A stretch of 64,000 bases of DNA from Flavobacterium sp. UBA7663 (GTDB taxonomy: Bacteria > Bacteroidota > Bacteroidia > Flavobacteriales > Flavobacteriaceae). Below the pieces are notes generated by a model. It saw nothing but the letters and a program-made list of their open reading frames with translations, searched no databases and had not been told where the DNA came from. Below, one piece after another: positions 9,166 through 17,342 of this stretch. The stretch's first letter is position 1; every line of letters begins with the position of its first letter. The translations under genes were made by a program, and so were the position numbers. Location: assembly GCF_002483315.1 (NCBI RefSeq), contig NZ_DLHR01000020.1, forward strand, positions 199,821 to 263,820, read 5' to 3'.

Positions 9166-9220
9166 AACCGAGACCAAGTGCCCAGAGTTGTCGCTGCCAG
9201 CATTTGGTTTCGGTTTTTTT
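9166..9220 (+). terminator. intra-operon hairpin with T-run between norB and norQ
   Basis: 15-bp stem AACCGAGACCAAGTG (9166-9180) pairing with CATTTGGTTTCGGTT (9201-9215), with two G-U pairs on the RNA, a 20-base GC-rich loop and eight Ts at the 3' side. It has the shape of an intrinsic terminator but sits inside the nor cluster, so it could be a partial terminator or a 3'-end protector that sets NorCB above NorQD. Confidence 0.65.
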
Positions 9221-9234
9221 TAAAATAAATTGTC

Positions 9235-10020
9235 ATGATAGTAGCAGAAAAAACAATATTTTATAAAGCAGTAGGTTCAGAAATTGAAGTTTTCAATCAG
9301 ATTAACCAATTGCAATTGCCTTTATTATTAAAAGGGCCAACAGGTTCTGGAAAGTCTCGTTTTATCGAATACATGGCGAATGAATTGAATAAAACATTAG
9401 TCACCGTAAGTTGTCACGAAGAAACTTCAGCAACCGATTTAATTGGGCGTTTCATTATCAAAGGAGCCGAAACTATTTGGATTGATGGACCTTTATCCAT
9501 AGCCGTAAAAAACGGATATATTTTATATCTTGATGAAGTTGCCGAAGCACGACCAGATGTCATCGTAGCCATTCACTCCTTAACCGATCACAGAAGAGAA
9601 CTTTTCATTGATAAATTAGGAGAAACTATTAAAGCACATCCTGATTTTCTATTAGTCGCTTCGTTTAATCCAGGTTATCAAAAAGGATTTAAAGAATTAA
9701 AACCATCCACTCGTCAACGATTCGTTGCCCTTTCATTCGATTATCCAAATCCAAAAGTTGAAACAGAAATTTTAATTAACGAAACAGGAATTGAAGCTGA
9801 TATTGCTCAAAAGTTAGTTACTATAGGAACTAAAATTAGAAATCTTACCGAATTAGGTTTAACCGAAACCGTTTCTACTCGATTATTAGTTGACGCAGCC
9901 AAATTGATCAACAACGGATTACCAAAACGATTAGCGGTTCACGTTGCCGTTGTAGAACCTTTAACAGACGAACAAGAAACCATTCAAGCCTTAAAAGATT
10001 TGTGTGATTTAATGATTTAA
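9235..10020 (+). CDS. norQ: MoxR-type AAA+ ATPase NorQ
   Basis: 261 residues forming one AAA+ module: Walker A GPTGSGKSR near residue 36, Walker B YLDEVAEARPDV near residue 97, and arginine-finger region STRQRF near 160. NorQ works with the VWA protein NorD to insert non-heme iron (FeB) into NorB. Its partner norD follows after 12 bp. The C-terminal lid matches the CbbQ/NirQ/NorQ group. Confidence 0.92.
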   Translation: MIVAEKTIFYKAVGSEIEVFNQINQLQLPLLLKGPTGSGKSRFIEYMANELNKTLVTVSCHEETSATDLIGRFIIKGAETIWIDGPLSIAVKNGYILYLDEVAEARPDVIVAIHSLTDHRRELFIDKLGETIKAHPDFLLVASFNPGYQKGFKELKPSTRQRFVALSFDYPNPKVETEILINETGIEADIAQKLVTIGTKIRNLTELGLTETVSTRLLVDAAKLINNGLPKRLAVHVAVVEPLTDEQETIQALKDLCDLMI

Positions 10021-10032
10021 AAGAATTGAAAA

Positions 10033-11799
10033 ATGGGCTTTGAATTAGATGAGATTATTTATAAAAAAGTACTCAAATACTTTAAAAACAAGCGACTAAA
10101 TGATGTTGAAACTCTTAGCCGTCAAATCAACTTGTCTGATATTAAGCCACGATTAACACTTTTTGCAAGAGCCATCTCTGGTGCTCCAATCGAAATTTTT
10201 CCTGCCGAACGCGAAGGGGGTTACAAAAACAAAAACTTTTTCTTACCAATTAATTGTTCGCTATTTCCAACAAAAGAAGAAAATCTAAAATTCTATTTTT
10301 TTAGAACGGTGTATTTGAGTGTTCAAAAACAATTGAATTTGAATTGGGATAACCAAGACATTTTACCTGAACTTTCTTTGGAAAAAGCTACAGAAACCGC
10401 ACCATTGGTTTTAGAAAAAATGTTTCAGGATTATCCATCCATGCAAGAGTTTTATTATGATGCTGTGTCAAAATTACCCATCAATAAAAAAGATCAAACC
10501 ATTGATTATTCTTGGTTGTACGGAAAATGGATGAAAAATACGCCCGAAATTGAAGACGAAAATGTGTTGAAAAGCTTTGATGACAATACTAAGAAAATTC
10601 AAAATAACGTAGTAGCCGAAACCACACTTCATGCGAAAGCCGTTGAAGAAATAGAATCGCTTGCGATTGACAAAAAACAACAAGAAGATTACGTATTAAT
10701 GCACAGTTTCGAGAAAATTGAAACAGCAGAAGAATTCAACGGAAATTGGCGCGATTTTGATGGTGCCGATGATTTAGAACAACATCAAGAAGCTTTAGAA
10801 GAAATGAACATGCGATTCACCGTTCGTGTAGATGATATGGTGCATTCCGTTTATCAAGCGGATTTTGTCGAAAATACTTCCATAGCCGAAAGTGCTGAGG
10901 TAGATGAAAAAGGCTTCCATTTAAAATATAACGAATGGGATTTCAAAAAACGAAATTACTTAACAAACTTCTGTAAAGTATATCCGAAAACCCAACTTAA
11001 AACTCACGCAACTTATTATAAAAACACGATGGCAAAGTACAAAACCACTTTAAATGGTTTACGAAAAATGCTTACTAGCGTGAATAATAAAATGCAACAA
11101 CAACGAAGACAATTACAAGGTGACGCTTTCGATTTAGACGCGTTAACCGATTTATATACCGATATTCATTCTGGAAAATCGCCTGACGAACGCATTTATT
11201 TATCCCAAAGAAAGAAAAATAAAGAAATTGCTATTTTGGTTTTGTTAGACATTAGTCTTTCAAGCGATGGTTATGCCGCTGGAAATCGGGTGATTGATGT
11301 AGAAAAAGAAGTTTCCATTTTATTTGGTGAAATTTTACATGAGTTCGACATCGATTTTGCGATTGACGGATTTTATTCCAAAACCAGAAATTTCACAACC
11401 TATTTAACTTTGAAAGATTTCAACGAAAGTTGGGACAAAGCCAAACATAAAATAGGCGCAGTTGAACCTAATGGCTACACTCGAATTGGTCCCGCTTTAC
11501 GTCATGCAGGAGCACGAATGGATCAATTGGATGCCAAAAATAAATGGATTATCGTTCTTTCCGATGGAAAACCAAACGATTACGATAAATACGAAGGTCA
11601 ACACGGTATTCAAGACATCAAACAAGCGTTACGAGAACTAAATGAACGAAAAATTAATTCCTATGCGTTAGCTATTGAAGCGCAAGCCAAATATTATTTA
11701 CCGCAAATGTTCGGTCAAAATCATTATCAAATATTAACATCTCCTGAAGCTTTGCTGAAATCATTGGTAAAACTTTATGAGAAAATCAAACATCAATAA
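10033..11799 (+). CDS. norD: VWA-domain protein NorD
   Basis: 588 residues, a long helical N-terminal part and a C-terminal von Willebrand factor A domain (about residues 385-585) with the MIDAS motif DISLS and the later SDGKPND loop. NorD is the partner of the NorQ ATPase in NO reductase maturation. The middle (residues 150-300) is acidic and poorly conserved. The gene ends one base before the next start. Confidence 0.9.
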   Translation: MGFELDEIIYKKVLKYFKNKRLNDVETLSRQINLSDIKPRLTLFARAISGAPIEIFPAEREGGYKNKNFFLPINCSLFPTKEENLKFYFFRTVYLSVQKQLNLNWDNQDILPELSLEKATETAPLVLEKMFQDYPSMQEFYYDAVSKLPINKKDQTIDYSWLYGKWMKNTPEIEDENVLKSFDDNTKKIQNNVVAETTLHAKAVEEIESLAIDKKQQEDYVLMHSFEKIETAEEFNGNWRDFDGADDLEQHQEALEEMNMRFTVRVDDMVHSVYQADFVENTSIAESAEVDEKGFHLKYNEWDFKKRNYLTNFCKVYPKTQLKTHATYYKNTMAKYKTTLNGLRKMLTSVNNKMQQQRRQLQGDAFDLDALTDLYTDIHSGKSPDERIYLSQRKKNKEIAILVLLDISLSSDGYAAGNRVIDVEKEVSILFGEILHEFDIDFAIDGFYSKTRNFTTYLTLKDFNESWDKAKHKIGAVEPNGYTRIGPALRHAGARMDQLDAKNKWIIVLSDGKPNDYDKYEGQHGIQDIKQALRELNERKINSYALAIEAQAKYYLPQMFGQNHYQILTSPEALLKSLVKLYEKIKHQ

Positions 11800-11800
11800 A

Positions 11801-12769
11801 ATGTCAACATCAGAAACACATACAAACGTGATTGAAGGACATCCCATTCATACTTATTTCGTAGAAAGCGATTTAATACATCAATTATTAGAAGAATTAA
11901 ATACCATTAATCCAAAAGAAGAATTTCAGAAATTCTATAATGTCTTTAATCATTTAGCAACAGTTGAAAAACGTTTTGAACGAAAAGAAAATCAATTATT
12001 TCCGTTTTTAGAGCAAAAAGGTTGGACAGGACCTTCTCGAAATATGTGGTCGTTTCACGATACGATTAGAGAAATGTTTCGCATTGTTAGAAAAAATTTA
12101 GAAGAACAAGATTTTACTTCAGCCAAACACAATACCAATTTAATAACTCAAAGTTTATATCGCTTATTGGATGTAGAAGAAAATGTGTTGTTTCCAAATG
12201 CGTTGGATTTATTATCAGAAGAAGATTGGATTAAAATGCGAAAAGGAGAAGAAGAAATTGGTTGGATGTTAGCCGAAGCGCCGCCAAAATTCCCAAAAGA
12301 ATCGGAGTACATTCATCCATCTCAAGATACAGAAAGAAGAACGGATGTTGTTTTTGACGAAAAAGCAGCGCATTACGATGAAGGATATATGACGGTAGAA
12401 CAAGTAAACTTAATGTTCAAAACATTACCTATCGATTTAACTTATGTAGATGAAAACGATAAAGTAATTTTTTATAATCGAGGCGAAGAACGTGTTTTTC
12501 CAAGAAGTGCAGGAATTATTGGCAGGGAAGTTCGTTTTTGTCATCCACCGAAAAGTGTCGATACCGTTTTACAAATTTTAGAAGCCTTTAGAAAAGGAGA
12601 AAAAAATGAAGCATCCTTCTGGATAAATTATAAAGAACGTCTAATATACATTCGCTATTTCGCAGTTAGAGATGAACAAAAAAAATATAAAGGCGTAATC
12701 GAAATGTCACAAGACATCACCGAAATCAAGCAAATTGATGGTGAAAAACGATTGTTAGAATGGAAATAA
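11801..12769 (+). CDS. hemerythrin-like plus PAS protein (DUF438 type)
   Basis: 322 residues. An N-terminal hemerythrin-like four-helix domain (residues 10-160: HPIHTYF, EKRFERKENQLFPFLEQ, EENVLFPNAL) is followed by a PAS domain (about 205-315) with the conserved GREVRFCHPPKSVD motif of the DUF438/PAS_10 group. Such proteins are thought to sense oxygen or NO through a di-iron site, with output unknown. It is embedded in the nor cluster. An upstream ATG at 11777 would overlap norD by 23 bp; ATG 11801, just after the norD stop, is preferred. Confidence 0.82.
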   Translation: MSTSETHTNVIEGHPIHTYFVESDLIHQLLEELNTINPKEEFQKFYNVFNHLATVEKRFERKENQLFPFLEQKGWTGPSRNMWSFHDTIREMFRIVRKNLEEQDFTSAKHNTNLITQSLYRLLDVEENVLFPNALDLLSEEDWIKMRKGEEEIGWMLAEAPPKFPKESEYIHPSQDTERRTDVVFDEKAAHYDEGYMTVEQVNLMFKTLPIDLTYVDENDKVIFYNRGEERVFPRSAGIIGREVRFCHPPKSVDTVLQILEAFRKGEKNEASFWINYKERLIYIRYFAVRDEQKKYKGVIEMSQDITEIKQIDGEKRLLEWK

Positions 12770-12783
12770 TTAATTAGAAAATT

Positions 12784-13440
12784 ATGAGAATTATAGGTAC
12801 CATTTTATTCAGCATTTTTATCCTTTTTATTTTTTCTTGTGAAACAATAGAATATCATCATGTACCTAAAACAGCGGATGAAGCAGTAAAAGAATTGATA
12901 GAAGGAAACGAGCGATTTGTAAACAATAAATTGATGCATCATGATTTTATTGATGAAGCACACCATTCAGAAAAAGACCAACATCCGCACACTTTTGTGT
13001 TGTCTTGTATCGATTCGCGTGTACCGCCCGAAATTGTTTTTGATCAAGGAATTGGAAATTTATTTGTAGCGCGTGTTGCTGGAAATATCGAAGACGACAA
13101 TATTTTAGGAAGCATGGAATATGCTGTTCAGGTAAAAGGAACCAAATTATTGGTTGTGTTAGGACATTCCAATTGTGGTGCGGTTCAAGGAGCAATTGAT
13201 AATGTGAATTTGGGACATCTTACGCAGTTAACCAATCAAATTAAAGTCGCTTTTAGCCATCACAGAACGTATCCATTACCAGAACATTTATCCAATGAAG
13301 CAGGACGATTAAACGTACTTTCAACCATAGATCATATTTTGTCATCAAGTCAAATTATTAGAGAATTGGTCAACAAGAAAAAAATCAAAATAGTAGGAAC
13401 ATTTTATGACTTACACACAGGTAAAGTAGAATTTTTATAA
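12784..13440 (+). CDS. beta-class carbonic anhydrase lipoprotein
   Basis: 218 residues with a lipoprotein signal (LFIFSC, Cys about residue 19) followed by a beta-carbonic anhydrase. Zinc and catalytic motifs are visible: SCIDSRVPPE (Cys, Asp-Arg dyad) and GHSNCGAVQGA (His, Cys). The enzyme interconverts CO2 and bicarbonate. A membrane-anchored extracytoplasmic location is less usual for this class. It sits between the hemerythrin/PAS gene and norE, so it is probably co-expressed with the NO reductase, perhaps for proton or bicarbonate balance at the periplasmic face (inferred). Confidence 0.88.
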   Translation: MRIIGTILFSIFILFIFSCETIEYHHVPKTADEAVKELIEGNERFVNNKLMHHDFIDEAHHSEKDQHPHTFVLSCIDSRVPPEIVFDQGIGNLFVARVAGNIEDDNILGSMEYAVQVKGTKLLVVLGHSNCGAVQGAIDNVNLGHLTQLTNQIKVAFSHHRTYPLPEHLSNEAGRLNVLSTIDHILSSSQIIRELVNKKKIKIVGTFYDLHTGKVEFL

Positions 13441-13442
13441 TA

Positions 13443-14012
13443 ATGAACAATACAAAATCAATATATTATCCGCCAGGAGGCATTTTAATTTGGATAATCA
13501 TTTATTTGGAACTTATCACTTTTGGAATGGCCATTTTAGCCTTGGCTTATTACGGTTCGGAAGAACGAGAATTATTTCACAATAGTAGTTTGAAACTGAA
13601 TAAAACAATTGGAACAATAAACACGATTCTTTTATTAACCAGCGGATTTTTTGTAGCCAAAGGAATTCACTTTTTTAAAGCATCCAATGTCAAAAAAACA
13701 TTAACCTATTTCAATTGGGCAATGGTTGGAGGTTTCGGATTTCTAGTTTTAAAATCAATAGAATATTATGAAAAATTAGAAGCTGGATTACACATGGATT
13801 ATAATTCGTTTTTTAGATTTTATTGGCTATTAACGGGTTTTCATTTTATACATGTTATTGTGGGATTGGTAATTTTAATAATAATTACGTTTTCTATCAG
13901 AGAAAAAAAAACAGAAGCATCCTTTGAAGACATTGAAGCCAGCGCCAGTTTTTGGCATATGTGCGATTTAATTTGGTTGCTTTTATTTCCAGTTATTTAT
14001 TTACTTTTTTAA
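13443..14012 (+). CDS. norE: NorE, cytochrome oxidase subunit III-like membrane protein
   Basis: 189 residues with five predicted helices and the COX3 pattern FYWLLTGFHFIHVIVGLVIL followed by ASFWHMCDLIWLLLFPVIY. Within a nor cluster and followed by a COX4-like gene, this is NorE, an accessory protein that improves NO reductase activity in other denitrifiers by an unclear mechanism. It starts two bases after the carbonic anhydrase stop. Confidence 0.87.
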   Translation: MNNTKSIYYPPGGILIWIIIYLELITFGMAILALAYYGSEERELFHNSSLKLNKTIGTINTILLLTSGFFVAKGIHFFKASNVKKTLTYFNWAMVGGFGFLVLKSIEYYEKLEAGLHMDYNSFFRFYWLLTGFHFIHVIVGLVILIIITFSIREKKTEASFEDIEASASFWHMCDLIWLLLFPVIYLLF

Positions 14013-14023
14013 TTATATAGGTT

Positions 14024-14263
14024 ATGAAAGATACAATTACTTCAACGTTTATTTTATTGCTCACGCTTACTTTAGTGGCTGCGTTTGCGGCATCTAATGT
14101 TAGTCCAGAAATCATTGTTACCACGGTTGTTGCCCTGGCGTTTATTAAATTTTGGTTAGTAGCTTTTCAGTTTATGGAATTAAAAAAAGCACATCCTTTT
14201 TGGAAATATTTGATTTTAGGTTTTGGTGGTTTGATGGGAATCATTTTAGTTATTTTACTCTAG
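14024..14263 (+). CDS. norF: NorF, small COX4-like membrane protein
   Basis: 79 residues, three predicted helices, with the AFIKFWLVAFQFMELKKAHPFWK pattern of the prokaryotic cytochrome oxidase subunit IV/NorF family split around the second and third helices. It follows norE by 11 bp, the usual norEF order. It closes the nor operon; no clear terminator is seen before the next promoter. Confidence 0.82.
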   Translation: MKDTITSTFILLLTLTLVAAFAASNVSPEIIVTTVVALAFIKFWLVAFQFMELKKAHPFWKYLILGFGGLMGIILVILL

Positions 14264-14282
14264 TTTCTTCAAATTTCAAAGC

Positions 14283-14296
14283 ATGATAATAATCAT
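14283..14296 (+). promoter_or_regulatory. DNR/Fnr-type box of the FMN-barrel-like gene
   Basis: Perfect palindrome ATGAT-AATA-ATCAT. TTTATTTG (7 of 8 matches to TAnnTTTG) ends at 14326, again 36.5 bp from the box centre, predicting a start near 14331 and about 54 bases of leader before ATG 14385. Confidence 0.75.
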
Positions 14297-14384
14297 ATAT
14301 TAATCTGATAGATTGTGTTTTATTTGTTCCTATTTATTTTGGGAAGAAATAAATTGAAATCGCAACGAACAAAAAATATAAATA

Positions 14385-16193
14385 ATGATTTTACAAAAAA
14401 ACGTACACAGCTTTCATATTCCAGTTATGGGATTAGCTTTTACTATTGACAGTCCCGTGCGAGTAGCTCAATACGGAATTGATTCTGTAATTTCCATAAT
14501 GGATGACGATTTGATTGAAAAAATGACCGCTTTTTACGCAGAAAAATTCAAACATCCTTACGAAGAAATATCACAAAAGGTAGAAGATTTTAGAGCAAAG
14601 CGAATTACTAATTATCTGAATTTATTAGATAAAGTGGTGACTCAAAAATTCGAATCATTCAAATCAGAATTGATAGAAAAAAGAACACAATTAGAAGATT
14701 TTATCTCCATTTTACCTTCAAGTTCTGAATTAAAATTGCAATTGGAACAAGTAATAGCGTCTGGAAAAAACAATATGATGGAGTTAAAAACTATTCTAGA
14801 CCATCATTTTGCACCAGGAAGTATCGATGTGAATATCATGACAAAAATTGATAAAGATAACTTTATTGATGACGAACAATTGCCAGTAATCTATAACGAT
14901 GCTCATGCCGCTTTGAGAGGTTTTGTAAACAGTACAACAAATTCATCAGTAATCTTTTCTGCTGGAATGAATCCAAGATTATACAGTTACATGGAATCCT
15001 TTAACGAATTTTATCCCGATACCAACGGACAATTTCAAAAGAGAATTGTTCTAAAAGTAAGCGATTTCCGTTCGGCCATGATTCAAGGAAATTTTTTAGC
15101 TAAAAAAGGTCTTTGGGTTTCAGAATACCGAATTGAATCAGGACTAAATTGTGGTGGACACGCTTTTGCTACCGACGGATTTTTATTAGGACCTATTTTA
15201 GAAGAATTTAAAAATAAGAAAGACGAGTTGATGCAATCGGCTTATGCTTTGTTTACACAAGCTCTGACATCGAAAAATAAAGAAGTTCCAAATGAACCAC
15301 CCGTTTTAAAAATTACTGTGCAAGGTGGAGTAGGAACAGCAGAAGAACACCAGTTTTTATTAGACCATTATCAAGTGGATGCGGTAGGATGGGGTTCTCC
15401 ATTTCTTCTAGTACCAGAAGCTACTTCAGTTGATATAGAAACACGAAAATTATTGGCCAATGCCAAAGAAGAAGATTTGTATTTGAGTAACATTTCGCCT
15501 TTAGGAGTTCCGTTCAATACGATCAAAGGCACAACCAATGATTTTTTTAAAAGCCAACGTATTGCGTCTGGAAAAGCTGGAAGTTCGTGCCCTAAGAAAT
15601 ATTTAGCATTAAGTAAAGAATATAAAAAGGAAGGAAGTTGTACCGCATCTAAAAAACATCAAGACAAGAAAATTGAAGAATTAGAAGATAAACGTAACTC
15701 GATTTCTTATGAAGCATATATGAAAGAATATACAGCCATTACCGAAAAATCATGTTTGTGTGTTGGATTAGCAAATGCAAGTCATTTAGAGCTTGGAATT
15801 CCAATTAAAGGACAGTCTCAAGGCGTTGTGGTTTGTCCTGGACCTAATATGGCGTATTTTTCAAATGAAGTGTCTCTAAAAGAGATGATTCAGCACATCT
15901 ATGGAAAAAAGAAAATAGAAAATCACACAAATAGACCCAATATGTTTGTTAAGGAATTAGGCCTATATGTTTCCTATTTAACTAACCAAATTAATGAGGC
16001 TTTGGAAATAACGCCTCAACAGATTAAAAAATGGGAAACGTTTAAAATCAATCTTTTAAATGGAATTTCATATTACAAATCGTTTTTTGAAAACAGTTCT
16101 TATTTTCAAGGTAACAACCAAGTAATAAGAAAAGAAATGCTAAAAATGGAATCCCAACTAACAAGTTTAGAATTTAATACAATACCCGCTTAA
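14385..16193 (+). CDS. unrecognised protein, nitronate-monooxygenase-like FMN barrel with Cys-rich C-terminal part
   Basis: 602 residues, no signal peptide. I do not recognise a named family. Several segments recall FMN-dependent nitronate monooxygenase/PfaD-type TIM barrels: an early HIPVMGLAFTIDSPVRVAQYG, a mid ESGLNCGGHAFATDG (cf. GxEAGGHxG) near 251-265, and a phosphate-loop-like TVQGGVGTAEEHQ ... AVGWGSPFLLVPEA at 311-346. A helical insert occupies about 45-140. Cysteines at 256, 402, 419, 457, 459 and 484 could hold a metal or Fe-S cluster. It has its own DNR-type promoter and is followed after two bases by an osmC gene, so it is part of the denitrification regulon. Function is open. 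Confidence 0.6.
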   Translation: MILQKNVHSFHIPVMGLAFTIDSPVRVAQYGIDSVISIMDDDLIEKMTAFYAEKFKHPYEEISQKVEDFRAKRITNYLNLLDKVVTQKFESFKSELIEKRTQLEDFISILPSSSELKLQLEQVIASGKNNMMELKTILDHHFAPGSIDVNIMTKIDKDNFIDDEQLPVIYNDAHAALRGFVNSTTNSSVIFSAGMNPRLYSYMESFNEFYPDTNGQFQKRIVLKVSDFRSAMIQGNFLAKKGLWVSEYRIESGLNCGGHAFATDGFLLGPILEEFKNKKDELMQSAYALFTQALTSKNKEVPNEPPVLKITVQGGVGTAEEHQFLLDHYQVDAVGWGSPFLLVPEATSVDIETRKLLANAKEEDLYLSNISPLGVPFNTIKGTTNDFFKSQRIASGKAGSSCPKKYLALSKEYKKEGSCTASKKHQDKKIEELEDKRNSISYEAYMKEYTAITEKSCLCVGLANASHLELGIPIKGQSQGVVVCPGPNMAYFSNEVSLKEMIQHIYGKKKIENHTNRPNMFVKELGLYVSYLTNQINEALEITPQQIKKWETFKINLLNGISYYKSFFENSSYFQGNNQVIRKEMLKMESQLTSLEFNTIPA

Positions 16194-16195
16194 TT

Positions 16196-16630
16196 ATGGA
16201 AAAACACAGTTATAATTTAAGTTTAGAATGGACAGGAGATAGAAAAGGGATTTTATCATCACCTGAATTTCCATCTACAATTGAGGTGGTTACGCCTCCT
16301 GAATTTGATAAAGGAATCGCAGGCCATTGGTCTCCTGAACATTTATTTACTGCTTCGGTTTTAAGTTGTTTTATGACTACTTTTTTGGCCATTGCCGACT
16401 ATTCCAAGCTAGAATACGAAAAATTTGAATGCAAAGCAGAAGGAATTTTAGAATCGATTGAAGGAAAATTTTTGATGACAGAAATTATTTTAAAACCAAT
16501 AGTGTACATCAAAAATCAAGAAGAAATTGAAAAAACAGAACGCATTTTGCACAAATCAGAAAAGGCGTGTTTAATTTCTAATTCGATTATTTCAAATGTG
16601 GTTTTAGATTTTGAAGTGAAGGTAGTGTAA
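16196..16630 (+). CDS. OsmC-family protein
   Basis: 144 residues with the OsmC/Ohr fold: the first conserved Cys in FTASVLSCFMTTFL (about residue 61) and the second in EKACLISNSI (about residue 122), the pair that reduces organic peroxides in Ohr/OsmC enzymes. It is cotranscribed with the FMN-barrel-like protein upstream (two-base gap), suggesting a shared role in dealing with reactive nitrogen or organic products. A terminator follows. Confidence 0.85.
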   Translation: MEKHSYNLSLEWTGDRKGILSSPEFPSTIEVVTPPEFDKGIAGHWSPEHLFTASVLSCFMTTFLAIADYSKLEYEKFECKAEGILESIEGKFLMTEIILKPIVYIKNQEEIEKTERILHKSEKACLISNSIISNVVLDFEVKVV

Positions 16631-16651
16631 TTTTTATAAATAGGTTTTTGT

Positions 16652-16688
16652 AAAGGTTGTTTCCAGTTTTGGAGACAACCTTTTTTAT
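16652..16688 (+). terminator. terminator after osmC
   Basis: AAAGGTTGT (16652-16660) pairs with ACAACCTTT (16675-16683), extended inward by TCCA/TGGA after one mismatch, followed by further Ts. Confidence 0.8.
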
Positions 16689-16728
16689 TAAACAATTGTT
16701 AATAATAAAGATAAAAATATCCTTTTTT

Positions 16729-16742
16729 ATGATTGTAATCAT
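16729..16742 (+). promoter_or_regulatory. DNR/Fnr-type box of the nos operon
   Basis: Perfect palindrome ATGAT-TGTA-ATCAT. GAAATTTG ends at 16772, 36.5 bp from the centre. Predicted start near 16777, about 23 bases before the cytochrome c ATG. Confidence 0.8.
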
Positions 16743-16799
16743 ACTTTTAAGCGGCTCAATTTCAGAAATTTGTAGTAATAATTTTAATATTAAAAAATC

Positions 16800-17279
16800 A
16801 TGAACAAATCAATTTTACTTGTTTTATCTCTTGCTTTAGCTATAGCATGTGGTAAAAAAGAAGCGTCTGCTGAAGATAATTATCAGCCTGGTGGAGGTGA
16901 AGCTACAACTGAAGCAGCAGATCCTGCATCGTATGATCCAAAACGAGGTGAAGGAAAATACGATACCGTTGAGTTAGGAGCAACTTTAGATCAAGCGATG
17001 GCCACAAAAGGTGAAGAAGTTGCAGGTGTAAAATGTACATCGTGTCATAAAATGACAGATGAAAAATTAGTTGGACCAGGATGGAAAGGAGTAACCGAAA
17101 GAAGAACTCCTCAATGGATTATGAACTTCATTACCAATCCAGATCCTATGATTGACAAAGACCCAGAAGTGCAAGCTCAACTTGAGATTTGTTTGGTTCG
17201 TATGCCTAATCAAGGTGTTTCTGATGATGAAGCCAGAGGAATTTTGGAATACATGCGTCAAAACGATGGTGTGAAATAA
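16800..17279 (+). CDS. cytochrome c lipoprotein of the nos operon
   Basis: 159 residues: lipoprotein signal (LALAIAC, Cys17), a low-complexity Gly/Glu/Ala linker to about residue 55, then a class-I cytochrome c domain with CTSCH near residues 79-83 and a likely axial Met in VRMPNQGVSD. It lies directly before nosZ and has its own box, so it is the probable electron donor to NosZ, as in other clade-II nos clusters that encode one or more cytochromes c. Confidence 0.87.
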   Translation: MNKSILLVLSLALAIACGKKEASAEDNYQPGGGEATTEAADPASYDPKRGEGKYDTVELGATLDQAMATKGEEVAGVKCTSCHKMTDEKLVGPGWKGVTERRTPQWIMNFITNPDPMIDKDPEVQAQLEICLVRMPNQGVSDDEARGILEYMRQNDGVK

Positions 17280-17287
17280 ATGAATAA

Positions 17288-17321
17288 GGATGTTGGATCG
17301 GGTGAAAGTGACTCAACATCC
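17288..17321 (+). other. stem-loop between the cytochrome c gene and nosZ
   Basis: GGATGTTG (17288-17295) pairs perfectly with CAACATCC (17314-17321) around an 18-base purine-rich loop, in the 63-base leader of nosZ. No T-run follows, so it is not a terminator; it may be an mRNA processing or stability element. It also argues against translating this stretch from the upstream ATG at 17280. Confidence 0.45.
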
Positions 17322-17342
17322 CAAATTTTAATTACATATATC

